This document shows, in pieces, positions 24,676 through 36,061 of a stretch of 64,000 nucleotides of DNA. The stretch is from Trifolium pratense (Eukaryota > Streptophyta > Magnoliopsida > Fabales > Fabaceae), in the NCBI RefSeq assembly GCF_020283565.1, contig NC_060061.1, forward strand, positions 992,001 to 1,056,000, given 5' to 3'. How positions within the stretch are numbered: position 1 is the first letter of the stretch; every line of letters begins with the position of its first letter. Below the pieces are notes generated by a model. The model saw only the letters and a program-made list of their open reading frames with translations. It made no database searches and was not told the DNA's origin. The translations under genes and the position numbers were made by a program.

Positions 24676-25688
24676 GAGTTTTACTTTTCGCGCCCTCTAG
24701 AAATCCTTATGCACCCCCTAAAATTATGAAACTAATCCTCTCACTTTCTAGGATGTGAGCACTTTTCGCACTCTAAGTAGTGAGTGACAATATTTTTAAC
24801 TCAAATCTAGCATCTGCGCCCCCTTGAAGGAAAAAATCGTGAAAAAAGGAGTTCACATTCTAGAAAGCGAACTGAGTTCGCATCCTAGAATGCGATTTTT
24901 TTTTTTCATGATATTTTCCATTCAAGGGGGGCGAACATGTTATGTTTGAGTAAAAAATATTTTCACTCGCTACTTAAAATGCGAACTGAAACCTATTTTC
25001 CTACGTAGAGTGTGAACCGAAGCACAATTTGTTTATTAGAGTGCAAACTCAGTTTACATTTTATCTTATTAAACGCGTGTTTAATTCAAATCATGCACAC
25101 ATTATACATGTTTAAGTCATAGCATTAAACACGTTGACTCTATAAAAGTATAGAAATTGATGACAAAATTGGTGCGATGGATTTGAATCAAATTGGTGCG
25201 ATGGATCTGATTTGATTAATCACAAAATTGGTGCGATGTTTAATTCATAGCATTCAAATCATGCAAATCAATGTGACAGTTATACAAAATTAAATATGAA
25301 TAATATGTACTCCTAATAAATATGGAGTACGCTAATTGCAATTCAATGGTGTCCAATAGACTCTTTATCAACGTGTATAATGTATTGATTCATTGTAATA
25401 ATGTATATTTATATTTGTTTTATGTGTATAATTCATTTTCTTATTTGGTGTATTAGTTTTACTATCTCTCGATATTAATACAATTTAATTCATAGTATTG
25501 TTGTCTTATAAGATGAAGGGGACAAAAAATTTGATTTTTATATGGTGAACTAGTTCGCATCCTAGAATGTGATCTGTGATTTTTTTATTTTTGCAGTTTT
25601 ACAAACTCGCATCCTAAGTAGCGAGAGGGGTAAATTGAGAATAACAGGGGACGCGCATGTCTCTCGGGGGGTGTGAGAAGAAAAACTC
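24676..25688. mobile_element. non-autonomous Mutator-like element (about 1.0 kb)
   Basis: Terminal inverted repeats start GAGTTTTACTTTTCGCGCCC (left) and, on the other strand, GAGTTTTTCTTCTCACACCC (right). They are flanked by a perfect 9-bp direct duplication, TTGTTAAAT, at 24667-24675 and 25689-25697. A 9-bp duplication is the hallmark of Mutator-type transposition. There is no coding capacity. The interior repeats GCATCCTAGAATGCGA-like and CGCTACTTA(G/A)-like words in both orientations. Confidence 0.88.
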
Positions 25689-26297
25689 TTGTTAAATAGG
25701 GGTACAAAACTTAAATGTTTCATCAAATTGTACGGCCCAGCAGTCCACAGACGTGCATGAAAGTATTTTTAGTTTCTTGTTTAGTTTTCAAAATTTACAA
25801 TTGCTGGACAATGTAACTTTGAACTCTTGTTTGTTATAGTCATTTAGAATAAATATTGAAACATAATGAGCAATTTTATTTTACAAACATAGTGAGCAAT
25901 ATGATATTGATGGGAAAGAACTATGTGTGGAGTTAAAAATTACTAATAAATATATGTTGTCATCCAGAGGAAAGATGACACCTATTTGTTTGATATATTA
26001 AACTTTTTGAAAAGATGCAACCAATTGATTATAATATGAATATTTTGTTATGTTAATTAAAAGGTTTTTTTTTTATTTTTATGTTATTTGTAATTTAAAT
26101 TGAGGATGATTTTTTTTAAAAAAAAAAATTGTGTTTTTACTTTTTTATTTTATTAAAGAGTCACTTTTAATATTTGCATATAACATTCAAAAATTCGAAG
26201 ACTACCTTTCGTTTTCTGTGATTTTTTTTCTTTGGAGATATTGGGCCTGTGGACTAAAACAGGGCCTTACAATTTGATGAAATATTATAATTTTATG

Positions 26298-26739
26298 ATG
26301 TTTTCTCTCCCAAGCCCCCTCAATTCTTTTCTACCCCCTGAATTTCCGTTTTTGTCCTTGGGGGTACTGCGGTTTATACGAACGGAAATAATATGACATG
26401 CTGATAAATTTCGGTAACCACTTACCGAAATCTGGGACATTTCGGTTCGCAGGTACCGAAACAATTATTTCGGTAAACTGCTACCGAAAGTGGTCTAATT
26501 TCAGCGACCAACGTACCGAAATCTATGACATTTCAGTTTGCAGGTACCGAACAAGCTGACGTTCGTTTTTTGTGTACCGAAAACGCTAATTTCGGTTTGC
26601 AGTTACCGAAATAGTCTAATATTTGGCTTCGGTGAATATAAACCGAAGTTTTTTGGCAAAAATGTTTCAAACCGCAAGGAGCAAAATTGGATTTTTGGGG
26701 GGTATAAAAGAAATGAGGGGGGTCGGGAGAGAAAACATC
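26298..26739. mobile_element. Mutator-like MITE with hairpin minisatellite interior
   Basis: Ends are GATGTTTTCTCTCCC and its complement GGGAGAGAAAACATC, flanked by a perfect 9-bp duplication TAATTTTAT (26289-26297 and 26740-26748). Inside, about seven short palindromes of the form TTTCGGT-N(8-11)-ACCGAAA are spaced roughly 50 bp apart (26409-26650). The same end sequence recurs at 27473-27725. An open frame crossing it (26538-26894) is fortuitous. Confidence 0.9.
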
Positions 26740-27039
26740 TAATTTTATTATTGTTTTTTGAAACCATTAAATGTTTTAAGTTTTGTACCCGCTATTTAAG
26801 TTTTTTTGAGGCCCAATGTCATGACTCTTGTGACACATGCATTTGGTCCGAGCCTGATGTAATGTCTGATTTCACATCATTTCGAAAATCTTGAGGAGCA
26901 TCGATATAAAAAAAAGGTTTAGAACATGAAGCTCAACTTTAAGTAAACTCTTTGAAGCTCAAGTTAGTAATTAATTGAGTATGAATTAAGGTTTTAAAGA
27001 TAGAAAAAGGTTTTTACCTTTTGTTATGTCTAGACAATA

Positions 27040-27281
27040 CTCCCTCCGTCCTAAAAGTTTAGTCTTTTTGGAGTTTTACACGGAGATTAAGAAATGATAA
27101 ATAAAATTATTTTTACCCTTACTTTATTAAGAAAGAGAAAATATATTTAATTAATGCTTTAACTTTTGTAAGAGTATAAATGGTAAAATGTCACTAAATG
27201 TACATTGATTTCTTAAAAAGAACTAAAGTTTTGGGACAAAATTAAAAAGTTAAAAAGACTAAAGATTTGAGACGAAGGGAG
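27040..27281. mobile_element. Stowaway-like MITE
   Basis: TA-flanked element with ends CTCCCTCCGTCCTAAAAGTTT and ...GAGACGAAGGGAG; TA at 27038-27039 and 27282-27283. About 242 bp and no coding content. Confidence 0.88.
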
Positions 27282-27472
27282 TAGTATTTATAACGTGGAG
27301 AATCGATCGTGGAAGTATACCACTCCTACAATATTAGGAGAATCTTGTGCCATGGTCTTTACTTGTGTCTCTTCCTAACTATTGGAGTTGGGCGACCAAG
27401 AAAATGAGGAGTTCAGAAACATCTAGAGTGGCCTTGGTAATCCAATTTGGAACAAATTATGCAATCTCCTAA

Positions 27473-27725
27473 GATGTTTTCTCTCCCCACCTCCCGTGAA
27501 TTTTTTATACCCCCAATATTTCAATTTTGTCCTTGCAGAAAAATTCGGTTCGTAGAAACCCAATTTTTACTAGTGCAAATTCAGAGTAAATTTCGGTTTT
27601 TAGAAATCGAATTTTTTTTTCAAGGCAAAAAAAAAACTTCGGTTTCTACGAACCGAAGTTTTTTCAAGGGCAAAATTGGAAATTCATGGAGATAAAAAAT
27701 TCGCGGGGTGGGAAGAGAAAACATC
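27473..27725. mobile_element. second Mutator-like MITE of the GATGTTTTCTCTCCC family
   Basis: Ends GATGTTTTCTCTCCCC and GGGAAGAGAAAACATC, flanked by near-identical 9-mers ATCTCCTAA (27464-27472) and ATCTCTTAA (27726-27734). The interior carries TTCGGTTTCTACGAACCGAA-type palindromes like the copy at 26298. Confidence 0.85.
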
Positions 27726-27890
27726 ATCTCTTAAATCCTAACAAATATGCATACAATTCTCTCCTAACAAACGTGCCTTCTTAAGTGGAGAAATCTCTAC
27801 TCCTGAATTCATTTCTCTCTGATTATTATTTATTTTTAATAAAAAATCACTCAATTTTTTTTTTCACTATCAACTTACTGCCTAAACTTA

Positions 27891-28305
27891 GGGGGTGTTT
27901 GTTTCATGGATTATAAATTTATTCCTAGGAATGTGACTTTGGGAATCTTTAATTCCTATGTTTGTTTCAAGTTTTAAAAAATTATGCCTAGGAACTTTTT
28001 ATTCCTTGGAATATAAATTACACATGACTTTCCCACTTTTTATTCCCATGTTAAATGGTGGGAATCTTACATTCCCATGGGAATAAGAGGTAACCACCCA
28101 TAACTCTCCACTCTCCCATTATTTTTAACTCATTTATTTTTTTTATTTTAATATTTTAAAATATTAATTGAATTTATTTTAAAAATGTTCCAAGGAACTT
28201 TATTTATTTACCAAACATATTGATAGGAATAATGTTCCCAGCAATAATATTCCAAGGAATAATAATCCTAGGATTATAATTTTAATCCCCGAAACAAACA
28301 CACCC
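27891..28305. mobile_element. PIF/Harbinger (Tourist-like) MITE
   Basis: Left end GGGGGTGTTTGTTTCATGGA and right end (complement) GGGTGTGTTTGTTTCGGGGA, both running into CCTAGG about 35-40 bp in. TTA trinucleotides at 27888-27890 and 28306-28308 are the expected target duplication. About 415 bp. Confidence 0.88.
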
Positions 28306-28380
28306 TTAGACTGAGCTATTACGTGACATAGTATCCTTCCCCTAATTCTCCTTCCGTGAGTTAATTATGACTAAAAAGTA

Positions 28381-28631
28381 CTTCATCCGTTCTTCTTTAT
28401 ATGTCGTTTTAGATCACGACACACATATTAATGCACAACTTTAATCACTAATATTTTATATTATAAAAAATTATGAAAATTTTATATTTTGCAAATTCTC
28501 ATCGAGACAAATTGAACAATATCTTGTATGTTAATATTTGTTTTTATATTATAAATAAAAAAATATGGTCAAAGTAAATTATATATGAATAGTTCACACG
28601 ATTCTCAAATTACTAAAAAGAAACGGAGGGA
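28381..28631. mobile_element. Stowaway-like MITE
   Basis: Ends CTTCATCCGTTCTTCTTTATA and ...AAAAAGAAACGGAGGGA between TA dinucleotides (28379-28380 and 28632-28633). About 251 bp. Confidence 0.8.
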
Positions 28632-29810
28632 TACCTTTTAATTTAAAAATAAACATTGTTTATAGAAAATAAAAAGAAAGTAAATGAATATTCAGTAGAT
28701 TTTTAATAATTATTTTACTTCCTCACGAGTCAATGACTTTGACGTCCAAGTATATACAATTGACATCCTTTACAATAATTAATTATCTACACGATTTATA
28801 TATCGATTATAGTACTTTTTTTTCAACCATATTTTTTTTTCTTCTAATTTTAATAAGAAAATCCAGATGAAAAGATTGTGCTTTAGTTTAAGAAAAAGAA
28901 GACTTTGGAACTATTAGCTCTTAGATCTATGATTTGTTTTTTTTTTTTTATATTAGCCAAAACTCTTAGAGTTAACTACTTAACTCTTAATTCTTGGATC
29001 TAAAATATGTCTTTTTTTATTATTAGATGAAATTCTTATAATTAATTTTTAACACTTATATCTAAGAACTGTTTTACTTTTAGAGAACTTTTTGAGGTGG
29101 TTGTTAATATGATATGCTATTGTGTTGAATATACATAACTCTTGAAATAATATGTAAATTTTTCGAAGGATACTTTTTTTGTCGAGTATTTGTTGGATAT
29201 TGTGGAACTTACTTCTTGGAAATAATTTCTAAGTAAAAATCTTGGCCTGTTTTTTCTATGAGTAGGAGATGCACCCTATTTTATGTTGAAATCGTTAGAG
29301 TTTATTAGGGTGTGGACTGAAGTCTCAATGATCCTGATTAATTGGAGATTCATTATTGTCCGCCTTGCCTATGCGGTAATCATTTTCTTCTCTTCAAGAA
29401 GAGACATGTCTTCTTGTTGTGAGGTGTTGAGATAAATTGTTGTACTTATCTCTTTGAAATATACTTTCTAGCATGATTATGATGATGTCCTTGATTTGGA
29501 ACCAGATGCCTTATATTAATTTTTTTTTGACGTAAGATGCCTTATATTACTAATGATCATCATTCATTTTGTTTTATCATGCTCATCATGCATATATAGT
29601 TATCTGTGTACTATATAGAGCATCAATGTTCTTTCCTTTTCTTATTTTATATGAGAGCATCAATGTTCTGAAAACAACACAATAATGCGATTTTTTATTT
29701 GATATAGAATAATGCAATATATGAACTTATATAGGAGTATTACTAGTATATTATTGCAAGTACATAGTCGCATGGTTGTTCAAATTCGAATTTTATAATT
29801 AATGATGATA
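28632..29810. other. intergenic; no gene seen
   Basis: AT-rich. A loose repeat of CTCTTAGATCTA...GATTTG and CTCTTAATTCTTGGATCTAAAATATG occurs around 28910-29075. No element or gene could be defined. Confidence 0.4.
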
Positions 29811-29814
29811 CTAT

Positions 29815-30603
29815 GACACTATTTGGTAAATCCGATAAGTTAGTTTGATAAAAATATTAAGTGTTTTGCAACGAGTTTCTCTAACTAGCTTATAGCGTTT
29901 TTTGATATGCTATTTCAAGTAGCGTATGAACTTATAACTTTTTACATTTTATTTCATATTTACCCTTGGGTTCTGTTTGGTAAAAATAAGCTATAAGCTA
30001 GCTGATAGCTGGTAGCTTATAGCTGAAAATCTAGTAGAATAAAATTAAAGTGTTTGACAAATTTAGCTGGTATAAGTACAAAATGACATAAAAATACATG
30101 GTTAGTGGGTAGTTTTATTTTTTGGTAAGTGTTAGTGGGTAGTTATTACATAATTTAAAAAAAATAAAAAATAAAACTAATAAGGGTAATATGGAATAAA
30201 ATGAAAAAACTATAAGATCATACGCTACATAAAATAGCATCTCAAAAAAAGCTATAAACTAATTAGAGAAGCTCGTTACCAAACATTTCACATTTTTATC
30301 AAACAAGCTTATAAGCTAGTCCAATAAGCTATAAGCTAGCTTATTGGACTTATCAAACCGTGCCTTATTAGTTTTATTTTTTATATTTTTTTTTTAAAAA
30401 ATTATAATAACTACCCACTAACACTTACAAAAAAAAAACTACCCACTAACCATGTACTTTTATGTCATTTTAAAGTTACAACAGCTAAATTTGTAAAACA
30501 CTTTATAATTTTATTTTACTAGTTTTTCAGCTATAAACTAATTTTTTAGCTATAAGCTAACTTATCAGCTATCAACTAGCTTATAGTTTATTTTCACCGA
30601 ATA
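29815..30603. mobile_element. two interleaved foldback elements
   Basis: Four segments in the order A-left (29815-29968), B-left (29970-30184), A-right (30185-30360), B-right (30362-30603). A-right is the inverted copy of A-left (shared GTTTGATAAAAAT, ACGAG(T/C)TTCTCTAA, GTAGCGTATGA). B-right is the inverted copy of B-left (shared GTTAGTGGGTAGTT, AGTGTTTGACAAATTTAGCT, TCAGCTAT/ATAGCTGA). A relative of B-right lies at 59410-59626. Confidence 0.75.
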
Positions 30604-31940
30604 TATCGTATGTTAATCGGCTTCCAAATCCATGTGTGTAGGAATATTACATAAACAAATATTGTCCAAAAGTAGACCAATCAGCAACAATAGCAAAACA
30701 CATATTTTCTCCATTGTTCACTTGTACAAGCCACTTGTTATTATTGCTTAAAAACAAAGATTAGGTAATAATGTATTTGAATCACTCACTGGCTTGTGGG
30801 GTTGGAGTCTAATTTTCTTTTGGCGTTTTAGTCAGACCAAATAAACAAATTAAATTAAATAAGACCTTTAAAATAAAACTTCTCCCCACAAAAGTCGACC
30901 AAACATTTTTAAAAAGAAAACTGACAAAGTATTTAATTATTTAGTAGCAATTTGTTGTGTATAGTATACAAATAATTTGTTTGAAAATGCAACCACTGAA
31001 TATTAATTATTTATTTTTGTCTTTGGTTGTATAATTTTTTTAAACATAATCATTCTTAATTAATTATTTGATAAATTATATCGACATTTTCAAATATATA
31101 TATATATATAATTTTTAATAATAGTTAAATTTATAAAAGATTAAATTACTAATGAAAAATTTCATAATTTTTTTTATTAATGATAAAATAAAAAGAATTA
31201 TTTAAATTATTAGTGTTTCTAATATGAACCTCTCAAAAACAGTTCAAGAATACATTTTACTATTTTTAGTAAAAAATGTAGTTGAAAAATAGAGAACTAA
31301 AATAATATTTTATTATAATTTACCAAAAATAGTAAGATCCACCTTTTAAACTGAATCATATATTTTAAAATAAGTGGCACGCTCAAAAAATTGTTTGAAG
31401 ATGAACCGTTACCATTCTTTGTAAAGATTAAATTTGATATTAATGAAAAAAGAGTTCATGTCAAACTTCAGCCGAGTTTTGAGCTGAACCAATTCATATT
31501 GAGTTGAGTCGAGCTCCGACGAGTTCGACTCAACTCGACTCATACATAAAAAAGAAATTAGCTTTCAATATTGATTTTCTTTGCTTCAAAAATAATATTG
31601 ATTTTCTTACTCTGTTTATGTTCTTATACAAAAAAAAAATATATATAATTATCTGACTTTTTTTGACTAAAAATAAAGGATATTCATTCATTCAAACAGA
31701 TAGAGTACATCGATGTAATACAAATTCAAATTTGCTAAAAACAAAAAGGATGAATCTGCAAACAAACTCACAGCATCCATGTTAATAGCATAAAACGGCA
31801 AATTACATAAGCCTACATATATGACTATATTGAAGTGTCTGGAATGTCCATGCCCCCAGATCTGCAGCATTGATGACACAAAAGTCGACATTGGATAGAT
31901 TTGTACTTGACCGGATCTAATCCTTCAACCTGAAACAAAT
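30604..31940. other. intergenic; no gene seen
   Basis: Very AT-rich. A short (AT)n run sits at 31097-31112. Around 31475-31545 there is a GAGTTGAGTCGAGCTC...GAGTTCGACTCAACTCGACTC palindromic scrap. Nothing codes convincingly. Confidence 0.4.
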
Positions 31941-31942
31941 GA

Positions 31943-32025
31943 ACACCGCACAAAGACGGGAAAACAAAATACACCGCACAGAGACGGCACAACAAAATAC
32001 ACCGCACAAGGACGGGATAACAAAT
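31943..32025. repeat. 28-bp minisatellite, three units
   Basis: Three units of ACACCGCACAAAGACGGGAA plus AACAAAAT, beginning at 31943, 31971 and 31999, with a few substitutions between units. Confidence 0.85.
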
Positions 32026-32295
32026 AACACAAAACCAAACAAATATGTGAAAAATCACACTTATTTAATAACGAGAAAGAAAAAACAATTTGGAGGGGTG
32101 ATTTTAGGTCAAGATTTGACCTGAAATCACCCCTCTTTGATAAACTAAGAAGAAGAAAAAAGGTGACGGCTAGGGTTAGAACTTAGGAGATGAGAGAAAA
32201 AAAATGCAAAGAGGGGTAAGCTTTTTGGACTAATACATCAATATTTCACATGAAAAGTGAAAACTCTTGTGATTTGTTTCAAAATGCATATCTGA

Positions 32296-32298
<3 letters not shown>

Positions 32299-32381
<83 letters not shown>

Positions 32382-32553
32382 CCAATATCACCCACTGGAC
32401 CGTCTAATTTGGTTCGCGTCAGTTTTGCCAACAACTGATTTCAGTCCCCTCCGATCACAATTGTGGGATTGAAAATGTTTTTCTGATCCGAACTAATGAG
32501 TTTTGGAACGGTGATCCTCCCTACCAAGTCAAATTCCACCACCGGATCAAATA
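32299..32553 (-). mobile_element. SINE with an expanded (TAA)n tail
   Basis: On the minus strand a tRNA-related head (CTTGGTAGGGAGGATCACC) and body (AACCAAATTAGACGGTCCAGTG) match the SINE at 14735-14912. The 3' end GGTGGTAATAATAA runs directly into about 80 bp of pure TAA/TTA repeat (32299-32378), so the microsatellite is best explained as an expanded SINE tail. The poly-Leu frame it creates is an artefact. Confidence 0.7.
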
Positions 32554-32714
32554 GTAAAAATAGTAAAATGTATTCTAGAATTTTAGACAATGCATTCTAG
32601 AATTTTTATGACATTTCCTAATACAAATGTAATATTATTTTATTTATTCATTATTAAAATATTATAAAAAATTCTAAATATTCATCAATACTTAACAAGT
32701 AATAGTTATTCATA

Positions 32715-33608
32715 AGGAGAAGGGTTATATTGACTCCAAGAGTAAGTTATAAAAGTTACTCCAAATCATAACCTTTGATTTAATATTCATTAATGGCTAA
32801 GATTGATTAATCATTAATCATAATATACAAAGTAAGACTTATTTTTTTATTGTATTGGAAAATTATCAAATCATACTTTAAATAGAATGAATTAATTATA
32901 ATTATTAATTGAGACTTAATTTTTTATCATACTGAAAAATAAGGATTCCACACCACAAATGGCGTAACACTAATCTTTTGACAATCTGCTTCTTTTCTAA
33001 TGCTAACAATTTTTTACGGTATGCTTCTTTTCTTTTCTATTTTACAAGTGTACCATTTCTTTTTGTGGTATATCTATGCTTTGTTTGTTACAAGTATATT
33101 CTCTTTGCTCGTGCTTTTTTTTCTTGTTAGTTCAATATTTTTTGTTTTTTTTTTTTTACAAATTTGAACAATAGGTTAATTTAATAATTTAATTTGTAAT
33201 GATTTTGTTGAAGAAATAAACAGGTTTCTAGTAATGGATGTCAATGCTTTTGTAGAGGTTCCATGTACTATGCCAGTAGAAGTGGAGATATCTCATGAAA
33301 ATATTTCAACAGATTCTGATCTTAATGCCAGCGATGAATTAAATAGTGAACCTTATATTAGGATGAATTCAAAACTGTTGAAAAAGTTAGAGAATTTTAC
33401 AATTCATTTGCTAAAAGATTGGGTTTTGGATTATAATTAATTCATTCTATTTAAAGTATGTTTTGATAATTTTTTAATACAATAAAAAAATAAGTTTCAA
33501 TTTGTGTTTTATGATCAATCAATCTTAGCCATTAATGAAATATTAAAATCAAAGGTCATGATTTAGAGTAGCTTTTATAACTTACTCTTGGAGTCAAAAT
33601 AAACCTCC
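32715..33608. mobile_element. Mutator-like TIR element carrying a FAR1-like fragment
   Basis: Long inverted ends: AGGAGAAGGGTTATATTGAC on the left and, in complement, GGAGGTTTATTTTGACTCC on the right. They continue to match for more than 90 bp (AGTAAGTTATAAAAG, ATTAATGGCTAAGATTGAT). Decayed 9-bp flanks TTATTCATA (32706-32714) and TCGTTCATA (33609-33617) agree at seven positions. Length about 894 bp. Confidence 0.75.
33234..33440 (+). pseudogene. FAR1-related N-terminal fragment (possible)
   Basis: A 68-codon frame starting MDVNAFVEVP. It has an acidic middle (STDSDLNASDELN) and a SEPYIRMNSK stretch resembling the entry to the FAR1/FHY3 DNA-binding domain, where family members read EPYxGMxFxS. 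The usual FY..YA..GF motif is absent and the frame stops, so it cannot be a functional FAR1 protein. FAR1 proteins are themselves domesticated Mutator transposases, which fits its position inside a Mutator-like element. A splice-acceptor-like AACAG lies just upstream. The assignment is tentative. Confidence 0.35.
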
Positions 33609-34223
33609 TCGTTCATAAAATATAAATGACTAATGTAATATAGAAATATTTAGAAATGCTGATCATATTTCCAGATCTTTCAGATTGAAATTTTTTTCTT
33701 ATCTTTTATGGGAAAAGTTCCAGGATTTGGATCTCTCATTTGGGGGTATCTAGAACAAAACATGCAAAAGGAAAAAGGTACTTAGATAATCCAATAAAAG
33801 GGTACCCCTTAACTATGCTTCATAAACTTAATATATTATTTGTTCATGGACGACATATAGGAATGACTTCACTGTGAGTGCATTTGATCTGTTAAAAAAT
33901 AAGGGATTGAATTGAACAATTTTTGTTGTACCCTGTTTGATTTGAAACTGGTTATGAGACTGGACAAATTAGGCAGCAAGGGACAAAACAAAAACAAGAT
34001 TTTTTGTCTCTCATTAAACCACATGACAACTTTTTGTCCATAGTACAACTATAAAACATACGAAAATACCCATTTTATTTTCGAATATAAAAATATTATC
34101 GCCCTATATCTCTCCGGTACAGTTTTGTTCTGTCCTGTATTATCTTGTTCTGTCCCGTACTGTTCTGTCCAGTTCTTACTGTTTTACGAATTAAACGCAA
34201 TGGAGTTTAATTTATCCCCTAAA

Positions 34224-34254
<31 letters not shown>

Positions 34255-34300
34255 TTTGAAATTGATTACCAATTTGTGAAAGTAAATTTTTTTAATGGCA

Positions 34301-34354
<54 letters not shown>

Positions 34355-36060
34355 AGGAGAGAAATGATATACCAAAGAGAGTTCACAAAAGGGAATTAAT
34401 ACAAGAAATACTAAGTCTCCAAATAAAAGAAAAAAATACAATGAAATTAAAGATATAAAATTTCTAAGGCGCCCCCAGACTAAACCGAGAGCCACCAGCT
34501 CCAAAACGCCAGACGACCAAAAAAGAGAGAAAGAGAAGAAATCAAGAAAATAAGGCAAAAAGCAAGTTCATATCCCACCAAGACAACCAGACCCCAGAAA
34601 CACCACCATACATGCAGGGACAAATCCAGAAGATTATCTCACCGGGGGCCGAAAAATAGTAAAATAATAAAATTAATGAATGTATATATGTATATATATA
34701 TTATTTGTGTTTACATTGTAGATGTGATTTTTTTTTGTTACCATACTATAATTGTGTGTTTGGTTATGCGACGAATAGAATTGATTTTGATTGAATTGAT
34801 TTTGTATAATTGATTTTAGTTAAAAGTGAGTTGAATGTAAAATGATTTTCTATCTCCTTTTCTTTGAAATTCAACACGGTTTTAAAAAGGTAAAGCTGGA
34901 AAATTAGGAGAAATCATATTTGACCTTTTGTTTATAATGGAGATTTGATTGTGGCCCAAAGCCAGAAGCTACCAGGAGTAGCTTTGGTTAGAATCAATTT
35001 TAGGATAAAAAAATTGATTTTACAAATAGATAACCAAACATGGTTTTAATCATCAAAATTACGTTAAACCAATGTAGACGTGCGTTTGGTCCATCCCACT
35101 GCGGAACCAAACAGAAGTATAAATTTTCCACCGTCATTTAAAAGTGACTATTATTCGTCGGAAAATATGTGAAATATACAATTTTGATTTATAATATACT
35201 ATTAGAGTTGAGATTGAGTTGATACATATAGCATATGTATATGTAACCAAAAAAAATATGTATATGTAAAGAAAGGAGGAGGGAGTGGCCATGCCTTGGC
35301 CACTGCTTGCCACTCCCAGATCTGTGTTTGCACACATGACTCTAACGGTTCCAACACAAAATAAATAGTTTGCACCTCCCACTCATAGAGAGAGTAGGGA
35401 TTGACAGAATTTTTTACCAAATACCACTTCCAAGAAAAAAGTTTCACCCTATACTTATGAAAGTAACTTAATACTTATTTTATTTCTTTTTCTTTGGCAA
35501 TCCATTTATTGAGTCCCCCGGACTGCTTTTTTTGGTGTTGGATCAGAAAATGCAGTTTGCTAACAGAATAGCAGGATGTGCATGCCTCCAGGATGAACTA
35601 CAGAATTATGTACATTAAATAGTACAAACCTATGTTCCTTCTTTTCTTTCAATAATACAATTTGTAGTTTCCTCTTCATTTTGATTTAGAAATGTTTGTT
35701 TATTAAATATAAATCGCAAAACTCAGAGGACAAGAAAAGTAAACACTTCATTCTGGTAAACACGTTTTCTATGTACTAATAATACTATAACAAAATAGTT
35801 ACTGCTGTGAAACAGAAATGATATATAATAGTTTTTGGTACAATTAATGGACATGATTTTAATTATGGCACATATACTTTAGTACATACTACATTACTAT
35901 ATACTAAATAGTTGAAGTTACACTACCCGACAATGTAACAGACTAATAGTAGTACTACACCATATGTCTATAATTTGGTGGTGGAAACTTCAGATCAACA
36001 GTTTTTATCACATTCATGCTCATAACCGTTATCTCCTTTACCTTAGGGTAAAAAAATCTT
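33609..36060. other. intergenic with microsatellites; no gene seen
   Basis: Contains an (ATT)n run at 34226-34250, an (AT)n run at 34307-34350 and a C/A-rich TE-like scrap at 34460-34660. The scrap includes GGACAAATCCAGAAGATTATCTCACCGGGGGCC-like wording, which resembles 8810-8845. Small open frames here have no recognisable domains. Confidence 0.5.
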
Positions 36061-36061
36061 A

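Larger units (their letters stand above)
24575..26856. mobile_element. older hAT-like foldback with nested insertions
   Basis: The left arm starts CAGGCCTGGTCCGACCC and runs through AAATGCATATGTCACA, TTGGGCC, GGGTACAAAACTTAAA and AATTGTACGGCCC. The right arm (26265-26856) carries the same blocks in inverse order and orientation, ending GGTCCGAGCCTG. Each arm has been split by a Mutator-like element (24676-25688 and 26298-26739). Removing these leaves two arms of a few hundred bp around an AT-rich core. No transposase is visible and no target duplication remains. Confidence 0.65.

Noticed and set aside
26538..26894. 118-residue open frame
   Set aside because: Runs across the hairpin minisatellite and the right end of a Mutator-like MITE; not a gene.
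31943..32025. Possible CRISPR-like array of 28-bp repeats
   Set aside because: Direct head-to-tail units with no spacers in plant nuclear DNA. It is a minisatellite.
31825..32058. Cys-containing minus-strand frame resembling a zinc knuckle
   Set aside because: Spacing does not fit CX2CX4HX4C, and part of it is minisatellite sequence. Too weak to call a transposase tail.
32250..32438. Poly-Leu small protein
   Set aside because: Translation of the (TTA)n microsatellite.
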